From Kordiimonas aestuarii (GTDB lineage: Bacteria; Pseudomonadota; Alphaproteobacteria; Sphingomonadales; Kordiimonadaceae), in the NCBI RefSeq assembly GCF_025574465.1, contig NZ_JAOBPP010000021.1, forward strand, positions 496,001-560,000: DNA of 64,000 bases, read 5' to 3'. The position numbers and the translations under genes were made by a program. Position 1 is the stretch's first letter; each line of letters starts with the position of its first letter. This document shows, piece by piece, positions 55,289-63,371 of this stretch. The notes beneath the pieces were generated by a model. That model saw only the letters and a list, made by a program, of their open reading frames with translations, did no database searches and was not told the origin of the DNA.

Positions 55289-55588
55289 ATGTCGGATTTC
55301 GACTATCGGACGATCAACGATGTGATCCATTCCCGGGTGCGGCTGGCGATCATGTCTTACCTCGCGTCCGCCCGCGCGGCAGAGTTTACCGAACTCAAGA
55401 AAGTGCTGAAGGTGTCTGACGGCAATCTTAGTACCCACCTCAAAAAGCTTGAGGACCACGCCTATGTGAAAACAGAAAAGGGTTTTGTCGGCCGCAAGCC
55501 GCAAACCATGGTTGAGATAACAGACGAAGGCAGCAAAGCCTTCCGGGCCTATGTTGAAGGCATCGCAAGCATGCTGGGCCAAAGTTAA
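55289..55588 (+). CDS. Winged-helix transcriptional regulator (HTH_34-like)
   Basis: 99 residues. A winged helix fills the protein: IHSRVRLAIMSYLASARAAEFTELKKVLKVSDGNLSTHLKKLEDHAYVKTEKGFVGRKPQTMVEITDEG. It has no ligand domain, so regulation is presumably by its partner or by simple binding. The start is three bases after the membrane-protein stop. The palindromes at 54616-54646 are the natural candidates for its operator. Confidence 0.9.
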   Translation: MSDFDYRTINDVIHSRVRLAIMSYLASARAAEFTELKKVLKVSDGNLSTHLKKLEDHAYVKTEKGFVGRKPQTMVEITDEGSKAFRAYVEGIASMLGQS

Positions 55589-55656
55589 ATACCTGACGAC
55601 ACGCAACACCAAATGGCGGGCACATACCGCGCCCGGGACACCACAGGAGAATAGAA

Positions 55657-56091
55657 ATGAGAACACTGACAAAAAGCCTGATGGCGCTGAGCCTTGCTGG
55701 CATCATGCTGGGGGCCGTGCCAGCGGGTGCCGCTGACCTGACCGTGAAAATTGGCAATATCCGCGAGGCCAAAGGCAATATACTGATCGCGGTTTATGAC
55801 ACGCCCGAGAACTTCCTGCGCCCAGGCGGCATGACGGCAGGCATGAAACTGCAGGCGGCCACCGAGGGTGTCAGCCATACCTTCGCGGGGCTGGAGGCAG
55901 GGACTTATGCGGTCTCCGTATTCCACGATGTTAATGGCGACGGCAAGCTTGAGAGCAACTATATGGGCGTCCCGCAGGAGCCTGTGGGCATGTCACGCGA
56001 TGCACGCGGCAGCTTTGGCCCACCCGCCTTCACCGATGCCGCTTTCACCCTCCCGCAAGGCGGTAGTGTACAGAAAATTGACCTTTATTGA
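55657..56091 (+). CDS. DUF2141 family secreted protein
   Basis: 144 residues. A signal peptide (MRTLTKSLMALSLAGIMLGAVPAGAA) precedes a single beta-sandwich domain of the DUF2141 kind (LTVKIGNIREAKGNILIAVYD, AGTYAVSVFHDVNGDGKLESNYMGVPQEPVGMSRDARG). No enzyme site is visible. RBS GGAG is near the ATG. The hairpin downstream probably ends its message. Confidence 0.85.
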   Translation: MRTLTKSLMALSLAGIMLGAVPAGAADLTVKIGNIREAKGNILIAVYDTPENFLRPGGMTAGMKLQAATEGVSHTFAGLEAGTYAVSVFHDVNGDGKLESNYMGVPQEPVGMSRDARGSFGPPAFTDAAFTLPQGGSVQKIDLY

Positions 56092-56111
56092 GGCTCTGCC
56101 AGTAGCCCCAT

Positions 56112-56140
56112 ACCCGCGCCAGAGCGGTTCCCGCGCGGGT
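56112..56140 (+). terminator. Weak hairpin after the DUF2141 gene
   Basis: ACCCGCGC (56112-56119) pairs with GCGCGGGT (56133-56140) around a 13-base loop. Only a short TTCCC follows, so termination is uncertain; it also lies just before the stop of the converging MBL-fold gene. Confidence 0.35.
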
Positions 56141-56150
56141 TTCCCGGCGC

Positions 56151-57035
56151 CTAAAGGCTGTCGAAAATAAACCCGACAAACATATCCGCCCAGGCGGGGT
56201 TATCGGTCTGCCACTTGGCATCCATGTCCGCGAGCGGCTTGGCCGTCTGGATTTCCTCTAGCGTTTTGCCTTCTTCCTTCAGCTTTTTCACCCGGTCACG
56301 CGATTGCAGAAGCATCGTGCGGTAAGCTTCAAGCCCGGCCTTGTCTGTCACCATGCCGTGGCCGGGGATGATCACCGTCTCTTCATCGGCCGCCGAAAGC
56401 GCGAGCTCGGCAGCGCGGATCATACCGCTGATACTGCCACCATTGGGTACATCAATGAACGGGAAGCGGTCGTTAAAAAAAGTGTCCCCCATATGCACAA
56501 CGTTCGAGTTGCGGAAATGGATGATACTGTCGCCATCCGTGTGCGCATTGGGCACATGGATGATGCGGGTGTTTTCACCGTTCAGATGCAGCGACATCTG
56601 GTCGTTGAAGGTTACGACAGGCAAGGCCGCGCCGCGCTGTGGTTCCATCTTCTTGCCAAAAGCCTTGATGAAGGCACCAGCCCTGAGGCGTTGGCGCACA
56701 TTGTCATGCGCCACAATGACGGTCCCGCTGCTGCCCATGCCTTCGTTGCCGCCGGTGTGGTCAAAGTGAAAATGCGTGTTGATGACATAGCGTATCGGTG
56801 CCGCAGAAATACCAGCGACAGCGGCCTTGACCCGCTCAGTCAGTGGCGCATACTGGTCATCGACGATAAAAACACCGTCGTCCCCCGCAGAGACGCCAAT
56901 ATTGCCACCAGCGCCATAGATCACATGTATGTTGCCCGCCAGCGCTTCCGTTTTCAGCTCCACTTTGTCCCAATCCTGCGCGGACGCGGCTGTGGAAAGC
57001 ATCAGGCCCGCCATAAATAAGGCTTTGGCTTTCAT
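56151..57035 (-). CDS. Secreted MBL-fold metallohydrolase (class B3/SoxH-like type)
   Basis: 294 residues. A signal peptide (MKAKALFMAGLMLSTAASAQ) makes it periplasmic. The metal-binding motif HFHFDHTGG, a later His in PNAHTDGDSI, an Asp in HMGDTFFNDRFPF and HGMV form the usual two-zinc site. The family includes lactamase-like and quinoprotein-relay hydrolases, and nothing here picks one substrate. It converges on the DUF2141 gene. Confidence 0.88.
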   Translation of the reverse strand: MKAKALFMAGLMLSTAASAQDWDKVELKTEALAGNIHVIYGAGGNIGVSAGDDGVFIVDDQYAPLTERVKAAVAGISAAPIRYVINTHFHFDHTGGNEGMGSSGTVIVAHDNVRQRLRAGAFIKAFGKKMEPQRGAALPVVTFNDQMSLHLNGENTRIIHVPNAHTDGDSIIHFRNSNVVHMGDTFFNDRFPFIDVPNGGSISGMIRAAELALSAADEETVIIPGHGMVTDKAGLEAYRTMLLQSRDRVKKLKEEGKTLEEIQTAKPLADMDAKWQTDNPAWADMFVGFIFDSL

Positions 57036-57307
57036 GGTTCATGCTCCGTTAAAGTTTAAAGTGTCATCCCCAAACCCACGCTAGTCTAGGGAGCCCGGCC
57101 ACAGGGTCAAATGACAAACGCTTGATGGCGAGACGCGAGCCTGCCCCTGCAGGGGTGGTCTATGGTTAAAAAACCTGCGCCTCGCCCTTAAGCTGCCATG
57201 CTTAGCCCTTTAAAGTGGCCCGGCGGGCGCATTTGCCTTTGCCGTCCGCGCCCGAATTGGCTACATGATGAAGTAGAGCCATAAACATTCAGGTGAAGGG
57301 AGCGCCC

Positions 57308-58531
57308 GTGACCCAAAAGAAGGTCATTGCCGTCATTTTTGGTGGAAGAAGTGTTGAGCATGATGTCAGCGTGCTGAGCGGACTCCAGTTTCTCGAAGCA
57401 CTTGACCCCGGCCGTTATGAGGGTTTGCCCATTTATGTGGACCCCCTGGGCCAATGGTGGACCGGCGCGCCGCTGACCCGCCGAAGTCGCTATCCGCTTG
57501 AAGACGCCCCCAAGGATCTCACGCAGGTGATGCTTGACCTCGCCACCCCTGCCACGGGGCGGCCGCAGCTTGTTGCCTTCGCCAAGGGCCTGATGGGTGA
57601 AAAACGCACAACGATCCCGTTTGACCTCATGGTGCCTGCAATCCACGGCTCCAACGGGGAGGACGGCACGCTTCAGGGCCTGCTTGATTTTGCCGGCATC
57701 CCCTATGCCGGCTGCCGGACGCTTGGCGCGTCCGCGACCATGAACAAGGTCTTCGCCAAAAAGGTTGCCGCACAGGCAGGTATCAAGGTTTTGCCTGAAC
57801 TGCTGCTGACCCGGCCGAAAAAAGGCGAGTTTCTTGACCCCGACACACTGAAGGAACAATTGCATGACACCTTCAGTGAAATTGACTACCCCTTCATTGT
57901 CAAACCCTGCAATCTGGGTTCCAGCGTTGGTGTCGGCAAAGCCAACGATATCGACGGCCTTATCGCCGCGCTGATGACCGCCTTCCGCATGGACAGCGAG
58001 GTCATCGTCGAGCCCTTTGTCGCCAACCTGGTGGAGTATAACATCGCGGTGCGGCGCACGGCCGACGGCGAAATCATTACCTCGGCCATCGAACGCCCAC
58101 TGCGCGACGCTGAACTGCTGGACTTCAAAAACAAATATCTGGCGGGCGGAGCGCCGGGCGCTCCCAAGCTCGACACCGGCCCCAGCGAAGGCATGGCGTC
58201 GCTTAACCGGGTATTGAACCCTGAAGAGCTCACGACTGGGCAGGAAGCTTTTATCCGCGACAGCGCGGCAGGCATCTTTGATGCGCTTGGCCTTGGCGGT
58301 AGCGTGCGGGTGGACTATCTTTGTAATGAGCAAGGCGGCGAGCTTTGGCTCAATGAAGTGAACACCATCCCCGGCTCCTTTGCCTATTTCCTCTGGGAGG
58401 CCGCCGCAGAACCGCTCAGTTTCCTCGCTCTCGCGGGTGAAATTGTCGAGGAAGGCTTCCGCTTGTCGAACGACCGGCTTGGTGAAACCGATACCGCCAC
58501 CGGCGGTGCCACCATCTTCACGCGGAGCTGA
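57308..58531 (+). CDS. D-alanine--D-alanine ligase-like ATP-grasp ligase (divergent)
   Basis: 407 residues from the GTG at 57308 (AAGGGAG upstream; another GTG is at 57293). Ddl-type ATP-grasp motifs are clear: VIFGGRSVEHDVSVLS, HGSNGEDGTLQGLLDFAGIPYAG, KPCNLGSSVGVGKA and LWLNEVNTIPGSFAYFLWE. It is clearly longer than a usual Ddl (about 310-370), and its C-terminus IPGSFAYFLWEAAAEPLSFLALAGE is unlike the canonical TxxS one. So it is probably a paralog that makes a different dipeptide or amide bond. It starts the operon with the alpha/beta hydrolase and a membrane Mur ligase. Confidence 0.85.
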   Translation: MTQKKVIAVIFGGRSVEHDVSVLSGLQFLEALDPGRYEGLPIYVDPLGQWWTGAPLTRRSRYPLEDAPKDLTQVMLDLATPATGRPQLVAFAKGLMGEKRTTIPFDLMVPAIHGSNGEDGTLQGLLDFAGIPYAGCRTLGASATMNKVFAKKVAAQAGIKVLPELLLTRPKKGEFLDPDTLKEQLHDTFSEIDYPFIVKPCNLGSSVGVGKANDIDGLIAALMTAFRMDSEVIVEPFVANLVEYNIAVRRTADGEIITSAIERPLRDAELLDFKNKYLAGGAPGAPKLDTGPSEGMASLNRVLNPEELTTGQEAFIRDSAAGIFDALGLGGSVRVDYLCNEQGGELWLNEVNTIPGSFAYFLWEAAAEPLSFLALAGEIVEEGFRLSNDRLGETDTATGGATIFTRS

Positions 58532-58555
58532 TGCGTGCCTGAAGGTGATATCATC

Positions 58556-59317
58556 ATGACAAACAGCTGCTGGTTCAATTTCACGGAGGGCACAGACGGG
58601 CAATCGCTGATATGGCTGCACGGCTGGGGCATGGAACATGCTTCGCTCAAGCGCCTCGCCAGCCTTTTCAAGACCACGCATAAAAGCACCCTGTATGACC
58701 AGCCCGGTTTTGGGCGCACCCCCAAACTGGCTGACGGTGCAGGCACCGAAGACTATGCCGATGATCTCGCCGCCGAACTTGAAGGCATACCCGGCGCACC
58801 GCACATCCTGATCGGGCACAGCTTTGGCGGGCGTGTCGCCGTGCAGATGGCCGCGCGGCATCCGTCACTGGTCAAGGCAATCATCCTGATTGGGGGCGCG
58901 GGCCTGCAACGCAGGCGTTCCCTGCGCTTCAAGCTGCGGGCTTATAGCTTAAGAAACATTGGTCGTCTGGCACGACTTAGTGATCACTTGTTTGGAACCC
59001 ATATGCGCGCCGCCTATGTCGAGCGTTTCGGCAGTACTGATTATAAAAATGCGGGGCCACTCAGGCCGACATTTGTCCGCGTAGTGAACGAGGACCTGAG
59101 CCAGCCCGCCAAGATCGTACGCTGCCCGGCACTGCTTATTTACGGCTCAGATGATACCGAAGCCCCGCCTGAGATCGGCCGCCGCTTTGAAAGTCTGATT
59201 CCCATTGCGCGTTTTGTCGAAGTCCGTGGTTTTGACCACTGGGATATCCTCGGCCGCGGGGCCTACCAGTGCGAAGCGCTGATCCGCGCCTTCATGGAAG
59301 ACCTGAAAGATGATTGA
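58556..59317 (+). CDS. Alpha/beta hydrolase in the ligase operon
   Basis: 253 residues from the ATG at 58556 (GAAGGTGA seven bases upstream). The fold is clear: WLHGWGMEH oxyanion region, nucleophile in GHSFGGRV (Ser), Asp in YGSDDTEAP and His in GFDHWD. No signal peptide is seen. The substrate is unknown; its place between two amide ligases suggests an esterase or peptidase on the same product. It overlaps the next gene by 8 bases. Confidence 0.88.
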   Translation: MTNSCWFNFTEGTDGQSLIWLHGWGMEHASLKRLASLFKTTHKSTLYDQPGFGRTPKLADGAGTEDYADDLAAELEGIPGAPHILIGHSFGGRVAVQMAARHPSLVKAIILIGGAGLQRRRSLRFKLRAYSLRNIGRLARLSDHLFGTHMRAAYVERFGSTDYKNAGPLRPTFVRVVNEDLSQPAKIVRCPALLIYGSDDTEAPPEIGRRFESLIPIARFVEVRGFDHWDILGRGAYQCEALIRAFMEDLKDD

Positions 59318-61040
59318 GGCCTTGCTTCCATTGTGGCCCGCCTTCCTGTTTGCACCGTTGGTGCTGTGGTTCATGCTCGCGCGCGGCAAAACGCTAATGA
59401 TGATCTTCCAGCAGGAAGAATATGACGACGTGCGTTTCCTGGCCTGGTTCGGGGACAACAAGGCCTTTGACCGCAAGGCAAGCCTTTGGATGCTGGCCGC
59501 CGTGCTTGTCGGCTTGATCTCGCAAAGCACCCTGGTAGGTGAGCTGGGGGCGACGGCAAGCGCCGCCGCTTTTCTGGTCTGGCCACTGATGGTGGCGGCT
59601 TTTGTACACGGCGCGCTGGTGTCAGCCACCGCGCGCAACTCGTCGAAAAAGCCGCTGGTGATGACAGCGCGTGTCAAACGCATTCTGACGGTTTATCTGG
59701 GTTTTGCCGTAGCGCTTTACCTTGTTATCCTGCTGATTGCTGTTCTGGCCCCCAGGGGCACGCACTATGCTGTCGCCGTGGATATGGACGGTATCGGCTT
59801 TGCCAGCTTGCCCTACAACTGGCAGGTGGTCCTGGCCTCGATCCTCTTTCTGCCGCTCCTGCAACTACCACCTTTGCTGCTGGTGCTGGCGAACAAGCTG
59901 CTGGAACCCGCCGAGGAGCGCGTAAAAGCAGGCTTCCGCGCCGAAGCGATTGAGAAGTTCAGCCGCCTGCAGCCCAAGGTTATCGCCATCACCGGGTCCT
60001 TCGGCAAAACCTCTACCAAACATATCCTCAGCCACATTCTGGGGGCGGCCGCGCCGACACTGGCAACGCCGGGCAGCGTCAACACCGACATGGGCATCAC
60101 CCGCGTTATCCGTGAACAGCTGGAGGGCAAACACCAGTTTTTCATCGTTGAAATGGGCGCCTATGGCCCCGGCTCGATCGCGCGGTTATGCCGTCTGACA
60201 CCGCCGGATGTTGGACTGATCACTGCCATTGGCGCCGCACACTATGAGCGTTTCAAAACGCTTGAGACAGTGGCAAGGGCGAAATTTGAACTGGCGGAAG
60301 CCGTGTTCAAAAAGGGTGGCCAGGTTGTTGTCAACCGGGACGGCATCGCGCCCGATTTGCTGGCAGAACGCTTGGCAAATGTGCCCGGCGATTACCGCAT
60401 TGTCGGCCATGAGGGTGACGTGGTGATCACAAACTGGGCCATGACTCCCTTGGGCGTCGAAGTAACGGTCAGGGACGGTGCGGAGGACCATATCCTCAGG
60501 GCACCGCTTTATGGCAGCCATCAGGCGGGCAATGTGGCGCTTGCCGCCGCCAGCGCCCGCGCTCTTGGCCTGCCTTGGGCCGCCATCAAGGGGGCCCTGG
60601 CGTCCGTGCCGCAAATTCGGCACCGGCTTGAGGTCACCCGGTCGTCTTCGGGGCCGACCATCATAAATGACGCCTACAACTCAAACCCCGTGGGCTTCAA
60701 GGCGGCGCTGGAATGCCTGGATGTACTGGTGGAAGAAGGCGGCCGCCGCATCCTTGTTACCCCCGGCATGGTGGAGCTGGGCGATAAACACAATGAGGAA
60801 CACAAGGCTCTTGGGGCGCTTGCAGCCCAACACTGCGATATCGTGCTGGTGGTCACACCCGACCGTATCCCAAGCTTTGTCGAGGCACTCAATAAAGCCA
60901 ACGATGGCTCCGTTACCGTGATGATGTATGGCAGGCAGGCAGATGCGGAAGCATGGGTCAAAGGTCACTGGCGCAAAGGCGACGCCGTGCTGTTTGAAAA
61001 CAACCTGCCTGACCTGTATGAAGCGGTGATCCGCTTTTAG
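59310..61040 (+). CDS. Membrane-anchored Mur ligase family protein (MurF-like)
   Basis: 576 residues. The N-terminal 200 residues form about five membrane helices (around 3-24, 57-75, 82-106, 124-146 and 168-200). The Mur ligase catalytic domain starts immediately: IAITGSFGKTSTKH at 226-239 (ATP loop), then SVNTDMGITR, GAAHYERFKTLE and DAYNSNPVGFKAALE near 454-466 (the MurF-type C-terminal signature). The usual N-terminal domain that binds the UDP moiety of UDP-MurNAc is absent, replaced by the helices. So the acceptor is likely lipid-linked or otherwise at the membrane, which is inference. It overlaps the hydrolase gene by 8 bases and converges on the TPR gene, sharing four bases. Confidence 0.85.
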   Translation: MIEALLPLWPAFLFAPLVLWFMLARGKTLMMIFQQEEYDDVRFLAWFGDNKAFDRKASLWMLAAVLVGLISQSTLVGELGATASAAAFLVWPLMVAAFVHGALVSATARNSSKKPLVMTARVKRILTVYLGFAVALYLVILLIAVLAPRGTHYAVAVDMDGIGFASLPYNWQVVLASILFLPLLQLPPLLLVLANKLLEPAEERVKAGFRAEAIEKFSRLQPKVIAITGSFGKTSTKHILSHILGAAAPTLATPGSVNTDMGITRVIREQLEGKHQFFIVEMGAYGPGSIARLCRLTPPDVGLITAIGAAHYERFKTLETVARAKFELAEAVFKKGGQVVVNRDGIAPDLLAERLANVPGDYRIVGHEGDVVITNWAMTPLGVEVTVRDGAEDHILRAPLYGSHQAGNVALAAASARALGLPWAAIKGALASVPQIRHRLEVTRSSSGPTIINDAYNSNPVGFKAALECLDVLVEEGGRRILVTPGMVELGDKHNEEHKALGALAAQHCDIVLVVTPDRIPSFVEALNKANDGSVTVMMYGRQADAEAWVKGHWRKGDAVLFENNLPDLYEAVIRF

Positions 61041-61870
61041 TTTTCTGCCTCACCGCTTTGTTTTACCTGAAAGTCAAGCTTTTCGAGATTGGCGCGGGCA
61101 GCCTCAGCGTTGCGGCCCTCCGGTGCTGAACGCAAAAGCGCCAGCCAGGCTTTTCGCGCATCATCCGTCCGGCCCTGAGCGTGCCGCAGGTTGCCAAGTT
61201 CCAGAAGCCCTGCGGTGTCATCGGGGTAAGCCTTGCGATACCGCATCAAGGCTTCCTCCGCGCGGTCAAGTTGACCCACGCCGCGCGCGGCTGCTGCCAC
61301 AAGCACCAGAATGTCTGTGCGGTTTTCATCAGCTTGCAGCACAGCCTCAAGGTCTTGCAACGCATATTCAAAATCATCATCTGCCGCAGCAATGCGGGCA
61401 CGGTCGACCAACAGTTCATTCTGCTGGGGGGTGCCTGCCGGCACCACGGCAAGGCCAAGTTCGATTGCGTCCTCGGCCCTGACGATCTCATCCGCCAATA
61501 GCCACGCATTGGCGGCCTGGCCATACATGTCCGCCAACAGGCTGGCGTTCGCCACCATACGTTGGTCGCCGCGCACCGGCATGCCTTTGCCCACCCGCAT
61601 GTCGTCGGCTATCCGCATAAGGCGTACGGCCGCTTCGGCGTATTCCTTCATGTGCGAAAGCGCCAGCGCCTCGCAATGACGGGCGGGCACACCGCCGCCG
61701 CCAGCCTGCCATTCAAGCGCAAGGTTGATCGCCTTGTCGGGCGAACGGTCAATCATGCTCACGCACGTACGGTAACGTTCTTCCCCGCCTTCGTCAGCAC
61801 GAACAGCAAGATGTGATGCAAGTACAGTGGCAAGCGCCGCTGAAACAAGTATTGTTGGCCTGATAATCAT
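61037..61870 (-). CDS. Secreted TPR-repeat protein
   Basis: 277 residues from the ATG at 61870 (the longer frame to 62059 overlaps the epimerase gene in antisense). A signal peptide (MIIRPTILVSAALATVLASHLAVRA) is followed by TPR-like helical pairs (for example LDRAEEALMRYRKAYPDDTAGLLELGNLRHAQGRTDDARKAWLALLR). A protein-interaction scaffold in the periplasm is likely. Weak ribosome site, so the start is approximate. Confidence 0.75.
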   Translation of the reverse strand: MIIRPTILVSAALATVLASHLAVRADEGGEERYRTCVSMIDRSPDKAINLALEWQAGGGGVPARHCEALALSHMKEYAEAAVRLMRIADDMRVGKGMPVRGDQRMVANASLLADMYGQAANAWLLADEIVRAEDAIELGLAVVPAGTPQQNELLVDRARIAAADDDFEYALQDLEAVLQADENRTDILVLVAAAARGVGQLDRAEEALMRYRKAYPDDTAGLLELGNLRHAQGRTDDARKAWLALLRSAPEGRNAEAARANLEKLDFQVKQSGEAEN

Positions 61871-61915
61871 CTGCGCAAGGTGCGCAAAAGCCGTGGCAAA
61901 TTCAAGGCAGAAGAC

Positions 61916-62803
61916 GTGACGACAGCGAATAAAAAACACCTGTTCATCTTTGGGCCCGGGTACACAGCCGGTTTTATCGGCAGGCGCGCCATCCGCGAAG
62001 GCTGGCGTGTGAGCGCAAGTTACCGCGACGCCGCAAAAGCCGCTGCCCTCGAAGTCCATGGCTTCATCCCCTTCGCGCTTGAAGACCCTGGTTTGAAAAC
62101 AGCGTTATCCAGCGCCAGCCACTTACTCACATCGGTGGCGCCGGGTCCTAAAGGTGACCCGATATTGCCGTTGATTAAAAGTTGCGCCGACCAACTTGAA
62201 GACCTCGAGTGGCTGGGATACCTGTCATCCACCAATATATACGGTGACCGTGGCGGCGACTGGGTGGATGAGGATACCCCGCCCGCCCCCAACCTGAACC
62301 GTGGTATCCGGCGTTTAAGTGCCGAAGAAGACTGGCAGGATATCGCCGGCATGATGCGGGTGCCACTGCATATCTTTCGCCTCGCCGGTATTTACGGACC
62401 TGGCCGAAACGCTGTGCGCACAGTGCTTGATGGCCGCGCGCGCCGCATTTTCAAGCAGGGCCAGCTTTTCAGCCGTATCCATGTGCAGGATATCGAGGAT
62501 GCCGTTTGGCGCGCCATGACCTCAGGCAAAGCAAGCCAAATCTTCAACCTCGCTGACGACATGCCTGCCCCGCCGCAGGATATTATCGAAAAAGCCGCGC
62601 TTCGCCTGGGGGCGCCTGTACCGCCGCTGATCCCGATTGAAAAAGCGGACCTGAGCCCGATGGCGCGCAGCTTTTATCAGGAAAGCAAACGGGTGAAAAA
62701 CAGCCGGGTGAAACATGAGCTTGGCTTTACGTTCCGCTACCCCACATTCGATAGTGCGCTGGAGGATCTGGTGGCGTTCGAGCTGGGCGACAAAAAGCCT
62801 TAG
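61916..62803 (+). CDS. NAD-dependent epimerase/SDR family protein (YeeZ-like)
   Basis: 295 residues from the GTG at 61916; the GTG at 61880 lies nine bases from the divergent TPR gene's start and leaves no room for a promoter. Rossmann start LFIFGPGYTAGFIGRRAI; an extended-SDR pattern follows (LGYLSSTNIYGD, IFRLAGIYGPGRNAVR). The classical YxxxK appears altered (the segment around RRLSAEEDWQ lacks an obvious Tyr), so it could be an atypical SDR. Substrate unknown. Confidence 0.8.
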   Translation: MTTANKKHLFIFGPGYTAGFIGRRAIREGWRVSASYRDAAKAAALEVHGFIPFALEDPGLKTALSSASHLLTSVAPGPKGDPILPLIKSCADQLEDLEWLGYLSSTNIYGDRGGDWVDEDTPPAPNLNRGIRRLSAEEDWQDIAGMMRVPLHIFRLAGIYGPGRNAVRTVLDGRARRIFKQGQLFSRIHVQDIEDAVWRAMTSGKASQIFNLADDMPAPPQDIIEKAALRLGAPVPPLIPIEKADLSPMARSFYQESKRVKNSRVKHELGFTFRYPTFDSALEDLVAFELGDKKP

Positions 62804-63315
62804 GCCATCGCGTCAATTTGCTCGTACGTCATGTTCCCCGGAATGAGGAACAGCGGGCACGGCAGATTGCTGGCAAGATCATGGGTGAAATAGTCCACGA
62901 GTGGGCCAGGCCCGCCTTCGGAGCCGACGCCAAGCACAAGCCCGAATATATCCTTGCGCTCCTCGATAAACTTGCGGATTTCCTCATTCGGTTCGCCTTC
63001 AAGGATCTGGGTCTCTGGCACCACGCCGCAATAGGCATGCAGGCGTTCGGCCATGTCGCGCAGAAGTTCTTCCGCCTCGTCGCGGGCTTCCTCGCGCATG
63101 CGGTCCGCAACGGCCATCCAGTGCTGAAACTCGCCCGGACGAATACAGTGGAACAGAATCAGGCCGCCACCAGTGATGTGTGCCGCCCGCGCGGCGGCAA
63201 AACGGATTGCCACCTTCGATTCCGGTGACCCATCCACCACGACCAGCAGCTTGCGCCACCGCTTGGCAACCGGACGTATCGGCCCGTGAATTTCTTCGGT
63301 CACTGTTTCAGTCAC
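62800..63315 (-). CDS. Universal stress protein (UspA family)
   Basis: 171 residues. The ATP-binding loop of the Usp fold is partly visible (KLLVVVDGSPESKVAIRFAAARAAH, and LVLGVGSEGGPGPLVDYFTHDLASNLPCPLFLIPG). No DNA-binding or membrane segments. It overlaps the epimerase stop, in convergent orientation. In relatives it often sits next to trpS; here it is 10 kb from it. Confidence 0.9.
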   Translation of the reverse strand: MTETVTEEIHGPIRPVAKRWRKLLVVVDGSPESKVAIRFAAARAAHITGGGLILFHCIRPGEFQHWMAVADRMREEARDEAEELLRDMAERLHAYCGVVPETQILEGEPNEEIRKFIEERKDIFGLVLGVGSEGGPGPLVDYFTHDLASNLPCPLFLIPGNMTYEQIDAMA

Positions 63316-63371
63316 GATGATCTTCCCCTTGGTGCGTCATAGACTGACAGCACAGCCCGGCTCTGACAAGC

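Noticed and set aside
57188..58861. 557-codon open frame on the minus strand
   Set aside because: Antisense of the Ddl-like and hydrolase genes; no recognisable domain.
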